Source: Fragilaria crotonensis
Lineage: Eukaryota; Bacillariophyta; Fragilariophyceae; Fragilariales; Fragilariaceae
Direction: 5' to 3'
Length of the DNA stretch: 61,827 nt
Assembly: GCA_022925895.1 (NCBI GenBank)
Contig: JAKSYS010000358.1
Span: forward strand, 1 to 61,827
Part shown: one piece after another, positions 1 through 10,958 of the stretch
How the letters are laid out: the number at the start of each line of letters is the position of its first letter
Numbering within the stretch: position 1 is the first letter of the stretch
The notes under the pieces: model-generated
What the model was told of the DNA's origin: nothing
Databases searched by the model: none
What the model saw: only the letters and a program-made list of their open reading frames with translations
Position numbers and translations under genes: made by a program

Positions 1-21
1 TTTCTTCTGTTTCACAACCGG

Positions 22-49
22 TTTTCTAGGTGATTCGCAACCTAGAAAA
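22..49. repeat. Inverted repeat, CTAGGT/ACCTAG motif
   Basis: Two 10-base arms (TTTTCTAGGT at 22-31 and ACCTAGAAAA at 40-49) are exact reverse complements around an 8-base spacer. The core is shared with the palindromes at 2309-2334 and 2419-2444. Partial copies of CTAGG/CCTAG and CAGGTGATTC also occur at about 410-475. The function is unknown; it could be a dimeric protein-binding site or the end of a mobile element. Confidence 0.6.
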
Positions 50-1690
50 TGCTGGTACAAACCCTACATACGCACATTCTGTCACGGATGGGCAATCTTC
101 ACCCTCGTCGCGTACAAGAGTACAAGGAGTTGTACTCGCAACTCGCAACTCGTACTGGAGTACAAGTACAGAAATTCTCCTACTCCAGTGCTTTATGGGC
201 AGAGAACGACATGTAACCGACGCGATGCCCAAGTACAGTACCTTGTACAACGTAGTACAATACTGCGTGTTGAGTACTTGCTGGAGTACAGAACTCCAGT
301 AATACGGTAATGCTGTAGCTCATGGTACAAGGTACTACATTACTGGTACTCCAGCACAATTCTAGCTCTTAGCAAGACACTGCAAAACAATTTTTCACCG
401 AATCAGCTGTTCTAGGATTATAATAAAACCCCAATGCCCTAGAAAAACCAGGTGATTCAATGCCTGAAAAGCCCTAGTATGTTGAAATGCCAGTTAGATT
501 GACTAGTCAGAAACTAAAAAGGGGAAAACTAATCGAAAAGGAAAAGATGCCCATACATAGCATTGTAAATGGTAACAGATTCACCAGCATTGTGTTGGTC
601 TTTTGGCTTAATTGCAACAATGCATGTTCCTTCCCATGGTTTTCAGACAAACAAGTGCCTTTCAATAATAGAAAAGATGAGGAAGGTACTAGTTGAGCTC
701 AGCAGCAATAGCTGCCCTGCCTGAGTGAATTGAGCAAACTTTAGCCGCCAGGAGTTGCAGTTAGTTATGATGATGAATCTGATCATCACATAGTAATGGT
801 ATATCAGTTCCTTTACTTTACTAAATGAAAGGAATGTGAGAGTTTGCATGGAGATTATAAATTGTTGCTGATTGGCAAACACCCCCAATTGAACTGACCA
901 ATTATTGTCGGACACAAATTGCATTTAGCTTGAGAACTGTTAGTTCCAGGGGCTCATGCATCCAGTATTTTCTACAAAACCAGGTATGAGCCCTTTACTT
1001 GTCATGGAAGTGAAGACATTGGATGGCATGATGATTTTTCACCTGCTTGAGAGCTGTGTTGTATCTTTGAACTACCACGCCAAGATGTTGATTCATTGAG
1101 GCCATATGAACTAGGTAAGTAAATGAGGAGCATGTCTACTAGTAAGTGAGGAAGTAGTATAAAGCAATGAACATGTGGCTGGTGTCTGCCTCCAACATCA
1201 TGCGACTTACCATGGTGAGACCAAGTCAGATTGATAGGAACAATGAATCACAAAATCTGGCGCATCAATGTTTGGTTCTGTTGAATGTGCACTATAAACA
1301 AGATACAGGATTACCTTTAATTTACCTTTATTTACTTTTCTTAACATTGGCAGAACCAAGTTAAAGGACAGGAGCAGTACAGCCATACTTACCTCCACTG
1401 TTTCCTGGTTCTTTGTATTGTTGCTTATCTTTAATATGCATTTTAAAAAATTTACATCACCCAGAATTCTTCAGCAATAACCACTTGAAAAGCTCTTCAA
1501 AATGTGCTTCTCATATGGTCTCAAGAAGTCGAATCGACAAAATCCAAAAAGGTGTTCCATAGATCATTTCTCTTCTAACAGTAGGTTGTAAGGGTAATTA
1601 AATTATCCTGCACGTCCCAAAGCCTTCTGTCAATGATAGCTATGGTACCTTAGAGACCCTGTCATGGCTTTCAGTGTTGATCTTGTTTCC

Positions 1691-1916
1691 GGGAGCCCGT
1701 GTATGTCCCCTAATCGAGCCGGCCATGACCTGCAGTAGCGTACGGGAGTACTGAGTTCTACTTAGTACTGGTACAGTGTCCGGTATTTCTATCCTCAGAG
1801 GAGCAGTCTGAGATTCGTAGGTAAAGTTGATGTGTAACTTAACTTGCAATATAATTTATAAAGTTGATTTTTAGAAACGCTCGATCGGCTCGATTAGGGG
1901 ACATACACGGCCTCCC
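1691..1916. mobile_element. Candidate MITE with 31-bp terminal inverted repeats
   Basis: Bases 1691-1721 and 1886-1916 are inverted copies of each other, with one mismatch in 31 positions (core GTGTATGTCCCCTAATCGAG on the left arm). They enclose about 164 bp of non-coding, GTAC-containing DNA. Short total length, long terminal inverted repeats and no coding capacity are the usual traits of a miniature inverted-repeat transposable element. I did not find a clear target-site duplication next to the arms, so an ordinary large hairpin remains possible. Confidence 0.5.
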
Positions 1917-2308
1917 AGTCCATCCCTGCATCTAGTCACTGTTAGCAATATCAAACCAGCAGGGTAGTAGTGGACACGCTACTGTGGTACTGAAACTCCG
2001 AGTACGAGTGTTTAGTGCAGCATTCGTACTCTACCGGCAGTACTGTAGCAGTACTACAATAGCCGACAAAGATACTGCACTGCATAGTGCCACTCGGAGT
2101 ACAATACTACCGGTAGTTTACTACCGCAGTACTGTACTGTAGTCCAGGGCTCCGTATCGGTACTGTTGGAGTAGAAAGTAGAACCCAAACCTTACTGATC
2201 CATTGTGGTGGTGTTGTTTATTCGTGATTCAGGCGGTGAATACGCAGACGTAGAAAAAAATCGAAGATCGACTGACTTTTGAATGGTGTATGAAAAAATG
2301 TTGTGTCA

Positions 2309-2334
2309 ATTCTAGGTGATATGTCACCTAGAAT
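2309..2334. repeat. Palindrome, ATTCTAGGTGA inverted repeat
   Basis: Two perfect 11-base arms (ATTCTAGGTGA and TCACCTAGAAT) are separated by 4 bases. The same arms, with the same 4-base spacing, recur at 2419-2444. Confidence 0.8.
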
Positions 2335-2418
2335 ACCCTTTCTTCCAGGGAAGAAAAAAGGTACACCTGTACCCAATATTCTACGCACGGATTTTTTTTC
2401 TGATCGATCATCCCCGGT

Positions 2419-2444
2419 ATTCTAGGTGACAAATCACCTAGAAT
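2419..2444. repeat. Palindrome, ATTCTAGGTGA inverted repeat (second copy) with nearby half-site
   Basis: Arms are identical to those at 2309-2334, again with a 4-base spacer but of different sequence (CAAA instead of TATG). A lone half-site TCACCTAGAAT follows at 2466-2476. Conserved arms with a variable spacer of fixed length favour a binding-site explanation over simple duplication. Confidence 0.8.
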
Positions 2445-3068
2445 GACCGTGGTGGGCAGTTGGTATCACCTAGAATTCCCGTTCTTCTCCGATAGATATA
2501 TCGATATATCATTACGACCTCGTATATCTCATACACGTATAATACCGAGCACATATACGACAATACGACACATTGTTTTAATCTATATAAATACTAGAGT
2601 GGGTACCTCACATTTGATCGGAGTGTCTACTACAGGAAACTGGACGTACAGTACCCCCAACCTGGTCGTACTCCGTACCACTACTTTTACTGTTACTGTT
2701 TACTTTCAGTACTCAACCCTGGCGAAGTGAAAAAATTCAGACAGTATTCATTTCATCCAGTACCCCAGAGTGGTCATACTCCGTAACAGACGGACGCACG
2801 CACGCACACACGCACACAATTAATTTATAATATAGTAGGATGTGTAATTAAACACTGTACAATAACACTTCCTTCGTTTTTAGTACCGGTAGACCTACCC
2901 AGTCTAAAAAAGTAGGACGAAACACATCGCAATTTTCCCACCCTCCGAGTCACGTCGACTGCGAACACAATTCCCTCCGGCAATCCTCGTTATGGTCGAA
3001 ACAAACCACAAACAACATCATTTGGCGCTCCTTCATTGAATCGCTTGCTTGTGGTCCATTAAAGTACC

Positions 3069-4031
3069 ATGACGTTCCTGGATTCCGGCGACGGATCCAC
3101 CGTCAACGACACGACTGGCTTCACACTGGCATACGCCATTCTCTCCGTCGCATCCTTCATCAGCGTCGCCCAGGGAATCTGGGAGACCTCTCGAAAGCAT
3201 TATCTCTACGATCGATACTCTTTAAAGATTCTTTTCCCCTGGGCCTCCTTTGTGCAGAGCTTGGAGAATGCAACACTGTCGTACGATGTATCCGGAGGGA
3301 CCGTAAACAAGTCGTGGGCAAGCATCATCTATGCCTTGCAAGCGACCGTCCCCGCCAGTCTGCTGCTCAGTACGTTTGATGTTACATATTCCATTCACAA
3401 GACGCGATCCATCTTATTCTGCGGCATTGTGGATGGTCACACCCGCTCCAAGAACCCGACAATATCTATGCTTCTTAAAATGGCGATGCGGCTCTTGTCA
3501 CTGGGTCTATTTGGCATCGGGATCGCTGTCAATTTTGATTTAGTGAAACCCAACAATCCCCTTGCAGGTCGGATTGGATGGTATTACTTGGTGACAGAAC
3601 CATGGGCCCCTGATTCGTTGCATGTTCTGTTGGGCATTTTACCGGTTGGGATTTCATCCATGGCAAGCTTCTATTTCAGTGTTGCCTTGTGGAAGTATGG
3701 AACTTCGTACTCAATGGTCGTACATGCGTCACCCTGTAATCCATGGTTCTCTCCTTTCTTCGGAACTATTGCACTAATGGGATCACAGTGGTTTGATGAG
3801 AAGTGGTTCCTTTTGCTAAGCAATTTGGGAACTTTTGTGTACGTCGAATCAATCCTCTTGTTGTTCATGGAAGTTAACAAAGACATGGAAGCAACAACCG
3901 ATTTGGTTCATTTTCTAGAAGAGATCGGAGGACGGCGGGGACACGCCCAGCAAATACAGGTAAATTCAGGTGCCATCGGCGATGGCGTTGAAGAGAAGAA
4001 AGAAGAAATTGGGGATTCAGAGGCGCAGTAG
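3069..4031 (+). CDS. Multispanning membrane protein, unknown function
   Basis: An uninterrupted frame encodes 320 residues and starts at an ATG in good context (ACCATGA). Several hydrophobic stretches are visible: about residues 18-38, 88-106, 143-163, 190-215, 230-250 and 258-275. This suggests roughly six membrane passes. The last 45 residues are hydrophilic and acidic (repeated Glu/Lys and Asp/Glu) and probably cytoplasmic. No catalytic motif or named family is recognised, and no intron is needed. It stands alone, with non-coding GTAC-rich DNA on both sides. A transporter or a structural membrane protein are both possible; I make no functional claim. Confidence 0.75.
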   Translation: MTFLDSGDGSTVNDTTGFTLAYAILSVASFISVAQGIWETSRKHYLYDRYSLKILFPWASFVQSLENATLSYDVSGGTVNKSWASIIYALQATVPASLLLSTFDVTYSIHKTRSILFCGIVDGHTRSKNPTISMLLKMAMRLLSLGLFGIGIAVNFDLVKPNNPLAGRIGWYYLVTEPWAPDSLHVLLGILPVGISSMASFYFSVALWKYGTSYSMVVHASPCNPWFSPFFGTIALMGSQWFDEKWFLLLSNLGTFVYVESILLLFMEVNKDMEATTDLVHFLEEIGGRRGHAQQIQVNSGAIGDGVEEKKEEIGDSEAQ

Positions 4032-4847
4032 ATGAAGGTAGCTCCAGACACTTTGGATGAAAAATACGCGTTGTTACTACCCCAGTGGAGGGCGTGGCGT
4101 CGATTTCTTCAATTTATGAAGTCAACTACTCCATGTATCCTTCTACTTTGCATTTCTAAGTTCTGTGAAGTTCGCACTCGCTCAAAGCTGTACCCTCGTT
4201 TGACATGATCGTGAGTATTAGCATTTACTGCAAGCTGATGACGGTTCGAGATTTCTCCTGCACGAACGAATGCAAAATGCAATACATGTACTCCCGTCTC
4301 TGGAGTACATGATGATTTTGGACACGGCGAAATGGCCCACCCTTTTCAACTGCATTCTTCCCGCTACATTCTCGTACCGTGTAAAGGATCGATCGTGTAC
4401 TATCGCTTCCTTCCGACATCACTGTACCAGTACCTGCAATCAGAATACTGTTATTAGGAAAATGAATGCACAATGGTAGATCCTTTCCCGTGAATTACAA
4501 CAGTACAGTAGTACAGTACTGTAATTACATTCTGGCTACTTAGTACTAGTACTAGTAGTAGTACTAGGGGTGTGGATTATCATTGAAGTTGACACGGCGC
4601 TTCACGGGCGAGGTATAGGAAAATGCCGCGCACAAAACCCTATCGAAGCGACGTAGACAGCTCGGAATATGGATGACCGTTAGCCCGGAGCATCTGCCAA
4701 TGTCGAGATGTCGGGGCGCGGACACTGCGCATACAGTTGGCACGAAACCGACCAAGCGGAAACTTTCCATTTTTTCCATTTTTGAGTGCGCAAACTCGCG
4801 GCCCTTGACACGGCAATCGATAGGAAGGGCATCGATTGTCACTTGCC
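4032..4847. other. Spacer, GTAC-rich, no gene seen
   Basis: The spacer between two same-strand genes holds no supported coding frame. About 4500-4570 is dense in GTAC/CTAG words (GTACTAGTAC repeated). The opposite-strand frame overlapping 4640-5515 is the antisense of the next gene, not a gene itself. Confidence 0.5.
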
Positions 4848-7349
4848 ATGGACACCGGCCTTGACGACGAGCAAGAAATAAATGGAATAATGACTCCTTC
4901 AGTGACTGACACTGATGCGGAGGAATCAGATCCTGATGAGGGCAACACGTCAGAGGAAGTCTTGACAATGAGAGGTACTCCAAATAGGGTAAATGATGTC
5001 ACGCAGCCCTTCGAGGTTGGCCCTATCAAGGAACCACTCGATTCGAACGACGAGGAAGGCGAAGTAGGAGTGTCTCTAGTCGCACCATTGGTACTAGATG
5101 ATGAGTCTGAACACCATCGTCGCACATGTGGGATCGAATCGACGACGGCCATGATTGATCTACTCGACAGAAACCCGCGGAGTTGCCAAGGGGATGCAAC
5201 GGATGGACAGGCAGACGTAGTGATTGGTTCACTTCGCGTTGACCTACACGGGTCGCCACGCGGCACGACAAACACTGAGGACGTATTGGACGTAGATTCT
5301 ACGACAGGTGCTGTAGACGAATTACCTGGAATCCCACCTGCAGACACGCACCTCGATGGTGTCATCCCCAACCAACAAATTGCGGTGCAACCTCGCGCTG
5401 AAACCCTCACATTTCCACCAGTGACGAATGAAGGCCCATTCGTCGTCTGCCATCCAAGTAAGCTGATCAGAGACAACTCAGCATCGACTCTACAACCTGC
5501 GTTAAAGCATTCCAACAGTCAAAGCATGGGACCGAACATGAGACATCCGTCGCGTGTCGACGAGGATTCCGAAGAGCTGATTTTCGACACACAGCCGTTG
5601 ACCCTTTCAGCGACGGTTGACACGACCTCCAAAGATGTTGACGCTTCAGATCCTAATGAAGGCAGCACCAGAAATACGCCTGACTTTACTGAGAGGGATA
5701 ACGGACAGGCACCTGTCAGGAGTGCCGCTGATGCACCACCTTCGCCTTTCCGATTCTCACCTCCGTCCTCTGAAGATATCCTCGAAACGGGTTCAGTGGT
5801 TATTGCACCACCTGGAACCATTGTGTTCCAGCATTCAAATGGAGAACACGCATATTTACCTCCGTCGTACCAGCACCATGGATATGGGTTTCAGATGCCG
5901 ATGCCTGTCCTCCAACATAGCATGAACCATCAAATAATCCCGACTCCACCAGCCGGTGGCGGTCGTCGGAAAATTACTCTTCGCCTTCAAGAAGATGCTC
6001 ATGACTCCTCCCGCAAAAGCTTTTTCTTCCGACGATCAAGCCGCAATTTATCCAGTCCTTTACAATCCATTGAAGAAGGAGGTATCGATCGCGGAACAGT
6101 GACGGTGTCGTGGTTTGAAGGTACATCTTCTTCGGAGCTTCAGGAGCACGTTAGAAAGACTGTAGTCCGCAAGATGAACCTGGAAAATGATTCTCGACTT
6201 GTCGATCTTCGAATAATCGATGAGTCTCAAAGTCCGCATGAAGGTAGGTTTGCAAATTGTTTATTACTACGCGAAATCTTATCATTTTCACCTACTCACA
6301 CTTATCGCGTTTGCAGAAGTTGTCTTGTCGCCATACATTCCAGATGGATCAAGTTTTCTCCTTCGCTTCAGCACACGATCAAACGATCCGCAGTCCCGTT
6401 CTTCTGACCCACGCCCGCTTGACTACTCAGCACCCGATTCACCATCTGCCGCCCCGAGCCCGTTTCCTTCGTCCTTGGACTTGACGAAGCTCAATGCCCA
6501 GTTGCTCACTGGGAAACTGAATGCGTTGAGACCACCTCTTGTAGCACAACCAAGGAAGAGTGCACTCAAAAACAACGCCGTAGCCAGCTATGACGGGAAT
6601 GATTTTGATGGGGAAGAGGAAGGTGATACGGCAGACGACATCCAGCTGAAAAAGGTTGACGAAGCTGACGCCGCGTCGAAGTCCTCTGACCATCACGAAG
6701 ACGATATCATGGGTTACAATCCAGAAGACCAAATTGAGATGAGGCTGCGACAAATTGCCGAACTGATGATTGCAGATCGAAGGAATCGCCGATCCAATAG
6801 GGTGCAGAAGGAGAAACGACAAGTGATCTTCGTGATTGCAAACTACTTCGTTCTCTTCCTCTCATTCATTGCCATCTGCGCAGAATTGAGCGCCCGCTCC
6901 CCGCAATGGCTGGCTTCCGTCGAGAAGCATCTAGAAAGCGTTCAAAAGTGTTCAACAGACCAAGAGACTCTCTTTGAATGTGTTTCAAGGGCGATTTTGC
7001 GGGTCTAATGGCTTCCTTGGTTCTTGTCTTGACCCGGTCAGCCGCCACCAAGCGCTTCTTCCTCTTTGATTCGAGACCCCAAAAACTTTGGGCCGTCGTA
7101 TACGAATCCATGGTCACAGCGGTATGCTGGGGAATCAGCTACATCATGATTCGTCGTGGTATGAATCCCGATACTCGATGCGGCTTCATAAGGAAATACT
7201 GGAAAGATGCTGTTTACGGCAGTCTGGCCGGGTTTAACGCAGCATTCATGAAGCATGTGCTAAAGAATCTAATACCTCAGGAAACGTTCGAGCATGCTTT
7301 GCAGGAACGCCAGTTGAAGATTCTGAGTTGGCTACCAAGTTTTCGCTGA
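4848..7349 (+). CDS. Disordered protein with C-terminal membrane segments; one intron, one frameshift
   Basis: I start it at the first ATG (4848); the reading frame upstream only offers a TTG. Exon 1 (4848-6243) encodes an acidic, Ser/Thr/Pro-rich, probably disordered region of about 465 residues. A GTAGGT...TTGCAG intron occupies 6244-6316 (73 nt), and joining the exons keeps the frame. The second half carries a hydrophobic segment near 6825-6880, a cysteine-containing loop, and further hydrophobic segments near 7005-7040 and 7100-7150. The frame changes once, near 6986, where one base appears to be missing. The protein sequence on both sides reads as one continuous domain, so I treat it as one gene ending at 7349. 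An alternative is an extra small intron, for example 6919-6989. No family is recognised. Confidence 0.7.
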
Positions 7350-7612
7350 GCCCAAGTTACGCGCACGATTACTACCGAAATTCTGTTCATTCAAAATTAA
7401 ATAATCATAGACTTCACGTTTAGAATCTGCGAAGGGTCCTAGTTCCGCCGTAGTAACTGAATGCAACCACTTAATTTCGGACTACACTGAAGTGGAAAAC
7501 ACTCTGAAGAGGATCGAGGTAGCACCACTACTAGGCGATCAGGCTACACACCAAGCATACATGAATGGATTTTTAATATCAAATGGCACTACGTACGAAC
7601 TCTTCTGTCCAA

Positions 7613-10243
7613 TTAGCAAGTCGATGAAAACTTGAGCCTTGTCGTCACCATGAGAGCACTTTGTTCTATTTCATCACCAACATCCAACGACAATTCTACG
7701 ACAAGCCATGAAAGGAACGATTCGCATTTGTACGTCTCGACATACGTCGAAAGAGTCTCGATATGGCACCACGCCTTCCGTGCGGTGCCAACGGTAGACG
7801 ACTGGTTTCGACGTGTAGCCAGCCTTTGTCTTGCTGTTCTGGACGATCGCAAATTACCTTCGTTTTCCATGGTTTCTATCATGCTATGAATCTCGTCCGA
7901 GGGATTGGCTGCAACTTGGGGAATCCTTACATCGTCAGATGGAAAAAATCCATTTTGAAGGTCTACAGGTGCTGGATTATCGGAGTAAAGATCTGAGAAT
8001 ATGCCGAGTTCCTCTTCATCGATCGGGGGAGACGGCGGAATGCGAGGTTCCGCAATTCCGGAGCGTCGGCTGTGAGAAGAGAACAGCGTCGGTCGCGGAG
8101 AGGCAATCTGCGGTTCACCAAGGAACGTCATACCCGTCGTTCCACCGGCCGTCGGACCGGTTACGATCGCATGGATGTGAATATCGATTCCTCCACCTCC
8201 CATTCCGCCGGCCTCCCGCTGCCGAATCAAACGTCCAAGACCAGCCAATCCACCAATGCTGCTACCTTCGCCGTCTTCGTCATTTGTTAATGAGCTCAGA
8301 CTTGCAGCAGCAAGGTAGGCCCCCAATAGTCCAGCCTCCTCGGGGCTGTTTCGATCGCTACTGCGACGGCTTACCCCTCTAGAGGTGTTGACAGTTGCAT
8401 TCACAAAATCAGCATAGTCAGGGTCGAGAAACGTGTCGTCTTCGTCAATTGCCTCCGGCTCGGAAGGCGATGGTGCACGTTCTGGAACACTTTGCGTCCC
8501 TAGCGGCATCAAGCTGAAGAGATTTCCAATGGATCGAGGTGATGAAACTGCAACACCTCGTTCTACCTCATCTACCTCATCCTCGTCGACAACGACAACG
8601 TTACTTTCCCCTGGAGCGGTGCGTTCCGGTTCTGACGGTGGCTCGTCAGGGAGGGAGGCTGCGTAGGCAGCAAGATGCGGAGCTGAATCGATAAGGGTTC
8701 TACCAAGCCTGTCAAGGAGGGGAATGAGCGCTTGCAATTGTTTCTTCAGGACGGGGTCAGAATGCGATGCCACGGTCGAATCCTGAGTCTTCGTCTCTCC
8801 GTCATATCGAGAAACAGGGTCGTTCTCATCGTCGATGAAGGTTCGGTCGATGTCGTCGACAATACCGTTGAGGTCTGGGGCAGCGTCGGCAACTCTCTCA
8901 GTCAACCATGGCACGCCGTTGTTGTTGCTGTTGTTGCCTCCTGATTCAGAAGAAAAGTCTTTCTCTGTAATTCGTTCAATTTGGTGATTAACCAAAGAGA
9001 AGACTCTTTGCAGTTCTGGTAGGAGAGCTGCTCGTTCTCCTGGCTCTTCGTCCATCTTTATATTAGTCGGAGGCGATGCGTTGAATTGCGATTCAGGCGT
9101 AGGACAAGCGGTTACAGACTGCGGTGTGACGTGAGAAAGGCGGTGGAGAGCAACAAGGCAATTTTTGGCACAGTTACTTACCGAACTGGGATGCCGTGTT
9201 CGCGTGCGGAAAGGGCGAATTCGTTCCGAATCGCTTCGAATCCATTCGTCCCAGCGATGTGGCCATCCGTTGTAGTGAATCAACAAGATTTGGACGCCTT
9301 CATTGTTCGCCCTTTGTCGATAGCCACCCCATTCACAATCCAAAGGAGACCCATCGGTTGCTTCTAAAAGCAAACGCATTCGCCCGTCATAATCATTGGC
9401 ACTAACTGCCGGGTCAGTTGTAGGTTGCGAATGACGCGTTCTGTTACTGCGGGAATCTTTCAAGAGTTGCACAGGGAGAATATCTTGAGGTTTTACAACA
9501 TCCACAACTGTGGCCTCAAGCCACTGATTCACCGTATCGCGACAATCGATCCATTGTCCTCTGTAGAACTGTCGATAAGCGTTCTGACTGCACGGGTTAC
9601 CCTCCAAAAGTGTGTGCAATGTGAGGAGTCCCTGTCGAACAGGTTCCATGGATCCAGGATCCTCAACCTCCAAATCCGAGTGCGTGAGTCGATGATTTGG
9701 GCGACGATTGCGATGACGAACTCTTGCGGATCGTAAGCGTGCGAGCTGCTGACCCAAAGACATATTTTCATCCGGTGCTTCGTCATCGTCCATGACTCCG
9801 AGACCCAACAGCGCGGCCAATATCGAGGCAGTGCCAGTTTGCGACGGTTCATTGTCTGTTGGTTCTGCTCGACTTGGGATCGAGATAGCTGTAACAGTGG
9901 GTTCGATCTGCGATCGATCCATGATTTCAGCATTTTCTGTCAGAGGCTCTGCCTCCAGCACCGGCTCAGGTCTAGGCACGAGATGAATCGTTTGTCCATC
10001 CGCAAGCCCGACCACATCCTTAACTTTTGGTTCATGGTCGATAGAGTCGCAATCAGTTTCGCCGGCACGAATGATCCGACCTCGATATATCAAGCGCTGT
10101 TGCGATGCCTTCAACCCAGTAAAACGCTCGATTTGCTCGTACATGGCAGAAAGGTCATCTTCCGGTCGTACTCGAATCACAAAATCCTGTGAAGGCACAT
10201 CGTTGTGACCAACTGTCTTTACAGCTATGGACCAGGGGGACAT
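7613..10243 (-). CDS. Ubiquitin-like plus Tudor-knot (chromo-barrel-like) domain protein
   Basis: The start is placed at the ATG at 10243, which begins a ubiquitin-like fold; the frame runs further upstream but without support. Residues about 1-85 resemble the ubiquitin-like domains of ubiquilin and BAG6 (QQRLIYRGRII and DGQTIHLV). Residues about 225-345 contain GQWIDCRDTVNQW and HYNGWPHRWDEWI, the pattern of Tudor-knot/chromo-barrel domains. The rest is acidic and Ser/Pro/Gly-rich, with a His-Ile repeat (IDIHIHAI). A GTAAGT...CCGCAG intron lies at 9119-9181. It is 63 nt, a multiple of three and free of stops, so the unspliced frame is also open. It may work in protein quality control or ubiquitin signalling by analogy with the ubiquitin-like domain; this is inference. 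The extreme C-terminus is uncertain. Confidence 0.8.
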   Translation of the reverse strand: MSPWSIAVKTVGHNDVPSQDFVIRVRPEDDLSAMYEQIERFTGLKASQQRLIYRGRIIRAGETDCDSIDHEPKVKDVVGLADGQTIHLVPRPEPVLEAEPLTENAEIMDRSQIEPTVTAISIPSRAEPTDNEPSQTGTASILAALLGLGVMDDDEAPDENMSLGQQLARLRSARVRHRNRRPNHRLTHSDLEVEDPGSMEPVRQGLLTLHTLLEGNPCSQNAYRQFYRGQWIDCRDTVNQWLEATVVDVVKPQDILPVQLLKDSRSNRTRHSQPTTDPAVSANDYDGRMRLLLEATDGSPLDCEWGGYRQRANNEGVQILLIHYNGWPHRWDEWIRSDSERIRPFRTRTRHPSSVSNCAKNCLVALHRLSHVTPQSVTACPTPESQFNASPPTNIKMDEEPGERAALLPELQRVFSLVNHQIERITEKDFSSESGGNNSNNNGVPWLTERVADAAPDLNGIVDDIDRTFIDDENDPVSRYDGETKTQDSTVASHSDPVLKKQLQALIPLLDRLGRTLIDSAPHLAAYAASLPDEPPSEPERTAPGESNVVVVDEDEVDEVERGVAVSSPRSIGNLFSLMPLGTQSVPERAPSPSEPEAIDEDDTFLDPDYADFVNATVNTSRGVSRRSSDRNSPEEAGLLGAYLAAASLSSLTNDEDGEGSSIGGLAGLGRLIRQREAGGMGGGGIDIHIHAIVTGPTAGGTTGMTFLGEPQIASPRPTLFSSHSRRSGIAEPRIPPSPPIDEEELGIFSDLYSDNPAPVDLQNGFFPSDDVRIPQVAANPSDEIHSMIETMENEGNLRSSRTARQRLATRRNQSSTVGTARKAWCHIETLSTYVETYKCESFLSWLVVELSLDVGDEIEQSALMVTTRLKFSSTC

Positions 10244-10958
10244 GTTTCTCCTCCCAAGACTTAGTAAGGCGTATGTGACACGAGACACGCGACGCAAATG
10301 CTTCAAGCCAACAACAATATCAAGAGTAAGTTGTGTTGAACGTGAGTTCGAAAATGAATTTGCGCGAAAGTAGAAAAATTTCTGGATTTCAATAGTGAAT
10401 TGGTGAGAGATTGATAGTATTCGCAAAGAAAATTCCGGAACGAGAATCCCCGTCTCAGGTGCAACAACGGAACTCCGATCTCCTAAATACTGTATGGCTT
10501 GTTTCACCATGAGGCAATATATGGTAGGAGCACGTAGACTCAGTATTCTAAAATTTTAGTTGAACTGAGAAACTGCCTCCAATCCTCCGGCAGTCTCCTC
10601 AAAATAGAACAAGAATTCGGTATGATCCATAAATCTATATCTTCGACAATCTGTTTCATTCGCATCTATTTGCACTACGAGGCCGAAACGATGAAGAAGC
10701 AACGAGAATAATTGAAGGTGAGCTGCACGTTGAACAGATTCGTCTTTATCGGTCTTGCATTTCCGAAAGTACCGATAGCGTCTCAGACGTTATACTCCTG
10801 CTGCTGGCGTTTCATTCTTTGCTGCCATCAGAACAACGTCCTCTATTGCAGGCGAGACAAAGCTTTGCACAAAGCCAGCATCAAAGTCAACTACAGCTCG
10901 GTGGGTTTTGAATTCCTTCCTGACGCGTTCAATCCGAGGCAAGGTGAGTGCTGTAGAA
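10244..10958. other. Spacer between a host gene and a transposase relic
   Basis: This holds the upstream region of the ubiquitin-like gene and, towards the right, sequence that may be the degraded 3' end of the transposase relic. No independent coding region is supported. Confidence 0.4.

Larger units (their letters stand above)
1..3068. other. Gene-poor, repeat-rich spacer
   Basis: I find no convincing gene here. All reading frames are short, lack recognisable domains and disagree with each other. The stretch alternates between GTAC-rich segments (about 60-360, 1740-2200, 2640-2790) built from short palindromic words such as GTACAAGTAC and AGTACTG, and a more ordinary segment at about 480-1640 that could be a degraded mobile element but shows no conserved motif. 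The CTAGGTGA inverted repeats and a possible MITE in this region are listed separately. Confidence 0.6.

Noticed and set aside
4230-4275. T-loop-like GGTTCGA sequence suggesting a tRNA
   Set aside because: No matching acceptor stem, D arm or anticodon arm could be found around it.
4640-5515. 291-codon minus-strand frame
   Set aside because: It is antisense to the first exon of the gene at 4848-7349, Ser-rich and without features. The sense gene has an intron and membrane segments.
6919-6989. 71-nt intron explaining the frame change in the gene at 4848
   Set aside because: It would restore the frame and has GT and AG ends, but its donor (GTCGAG) is poor and it removes a coding-like loop; a single missing base near 6986 explains the data better. 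Not excluded.
10244-10510. N-terminal extension of the ubiquitin-like protein
   Set aside because: The added 89 residues have no domain, and the ATG at 10243 begins exactly at the ubiquitin-like fold.
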